The notes under the pieces were generated by a model. The model had not been told where the DNA came from. It saw nothing but the letters and a program-made list of their open reading frames with translations, and searched no databases. 6,528 nucleotides of DNA from Rhodoferax sp. GTDB lineage: Bacteria > Pseudomonadota > Gammaproteobacteria > Burkholderiales > Burkholderiaceae_C. Positions 5,713 through 6,528 of this stretch are shown one piece after another (the stretch's first letter is position 1; each line of letters begins with the position of its first letter). The stretch is from positions 1 through 6,528 of the forward strand of contig VERU01000148.1 of assembly GCA_018882485.1 (NCBI GenBank). Reading direction: 5' to 3'. Position numbers and translations under genes: made by a program.

Positions 5713-6528
5713 TCAGCCGGGTGTCTTCGCGCGGTCCCAGGTACCCGCCTGCACCACCCGTTCGCGCAGTTCCTTCTTGCGGATCTTTTCCGTGGGGGTA
5801 CGCGGCAAGGCATCGAGCCTGTCGTAGTACCGCGGCACCATGAAGGCGGGCATGTTCTGCAGGCAGTGACGCGCGATGGACGCGAAGTCCAGCTCACCGG
5901 GCTGGTCGGGAACGATGAAGACCATCACCTCGTCTTCTCCGCCAGACTGATCCGCGGGCACCCCGACAACCGCGCACTCACGCACGGCGGGATGCTGCCG
6001 GACGACGGCCTCGACCTCGAAGGACGAGATGTTCTCCCCCCGCCGGCGCAAGGCATCCTTGACCCGGTCCACGAAGTAGTACCAGCCTTCGGCATCACGG
6101 CGCAGGGCGTCCCCGGTGTGGAACCAGAGATCCCGCCGCGACTCGATCGTCTTGTCCGGCATGCCCAGGTATTCGGTGGAGATGATGCCCGGATGCTTGT
6201 GGCGCACCCAGAGCTCCCCCACCTCCCCCTCGGGCACCGGTTCGCCGGTATCCGGGTCGGCGAGCCGGATCTCAAACCACTGGTCGACCAGAACCCCGCT
6301 CGCGCCCGCAGGCCGGGGCGCATCCGGCGGCGTCATGAACACGTTGGAGATCTCGGTCTGCCCGAATCCGTCCACATACTCCTTCACGCCGAAACGCTGG
6401 CTGAAGGGCCCCGCCAGGTCGCTGGGCAAGGGCGCGGCGTAGATCCTGCGGATGCGGTGTGCCCGGTCGCGATCGGATTCAGGCTGGGCCAGGATGAACG
6501 ACAGGGTGGCCCCGAGCAGGTTGGTGAC
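5713..6528 (-). CDS. AMP-forming acyl-CoA ligase (ANL superfamily, CaiC-like), C-terminal 271 residues, 5' end outside window
   Basis: The C-terminal half of an adenylate-forming enzyme that activates a carboxylic acid first to an acyl-AMP and then to an acyl-CoA. The frame is open to the window edge, so the true start lies beyond 6528. In the visible part: GFGQTEISNVF (54-64) is the A5 motif, with Phe-Gly-Gln in place of the common Tyr-Gly-x; GEVGELWVRH (101-110) is A6; LWFHTGDAL (134-142) is A7, with the ribose-binding Asp140; YFVDRVKDALRRRGENISSFEVE (151-173) is the A8 hinge; PRTPTEKIRKKELR (242-255) carries the presumed catalytic lysine Lys248 of A10, preceded by Glu where Gly is usual. 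The pattern resembles the crotonobetaine/carnitine-CoA ligase-like 'ATP-dependent acyl-CoA ligase' group. This family assignment does not imply carnitine as the substrate, as the group is often found in catabolic clusters. It is upstream of all other genes in view and so supplies the CoA ester they process. Confidence 0.93.
   Translation of the reverse strand, partial: VTNLLGATLSFILAQPESDRDRAHRIRRIYAAPLPSDLAGPFSQRFGVKEYVDGFGQTEISNVFMTPPDAPRPAGASGVLVDQWFEIRLADPDTGEPVPEGEVGELWVRHKHPGIISTEYLGMPDKTIESRRDLWFHTGDALRRDAEGWYYFVDRVKDALRRRGENISSFEVEAVVRQHPAVRECAVVGVPADQSGGEDEVMVFIVPDQPGELDFASIARHCLQNMPAFMVPRYYDRLDALPRTPTEKIRKKELRERVVQAGTWDRAKTPG

Noticed and set aside
4212..5843. Plus-strand open frame of 543 codons opposite the dehydrogenase and hydratase
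   Set aside because: It is antisense to two well-recognised genes and crosses their junction. Its translation is Arg/Ser/Pro-rich with no family motif. Long antisense frames are expected in GC-rich genes.

Overview
The window is a compact stretch of high-GC bacterial DNA in which every gene lies on the minus strand, so transcription runs from position 6528 towards 1. The strong GC bias at third codon positions, the tight packing and the enzyme families suggest a proteobacterium of high metabolic versatility. This is an inference; no marker gene fixes the taxon.

In transcription order the genes are: (1) an acyl-CoA ligase of the ANL superfamily, cut by the window edge at its N-terminus (6528-5713); (2) an enoyl-CoA hydratase (5693-4905); (3) a 3-hydroxyacyl-CoA dehydrogenase (4882-3989); (4) an acetyl-CoA acyltransferase-type thiolase with its catalytic Cys, His and Cys in place (3992-2814); (5) an aldo/keto reductase (2803-1787); (6) an acyl-CoA dehydrogenase (1790-603); and (7) the N-terminal half of a thiolase-fold protein of the lipid-transfer/SCPx-like group, cut by the other window edge (603-1). 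Junctions are gaps of 19, 22 and 10 bases or overlaps of 4 or 1 bases. This points to one operon with translational coupling. I see no promoter or terminator, and the longest non-coding stretch is 22 bases.

Together the genes encode a full set of beta-oxidation steps for a carboxylic acid: CoA activation (ligase), alpha,beta-desaturation (acyl-CoA dehydrogenase), hydration (enoyl-CoA hydratase), oxidation of the 3-hydroxyl (dehydrogenase) and thiolytic cleavage (thiolase). Two members go beyond a minimal fatty-acid set. One is an NADPH-type aldo/keto reductase placed in the middle of the operon. The other is a second thiolase-fold protein with Gly-rich sequence where the nucleophilic Cys should be, as in the Ltp2/Sal1 aldolases of steroid side-chain degradation. 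This makes a dedicated catabolic cluster for a branched, alicyclic, aromatic or steroid-like side-chain acid more likely than housekeeping fatty-acid oxidation, but the substrate cannot be read from the sequence.

No RNA genes, mobile elements, CRISPR arrays or transposon ends were seen. The most interesting item is the Cys-less thiolase-like protein and what lies downstream of it outside the window.
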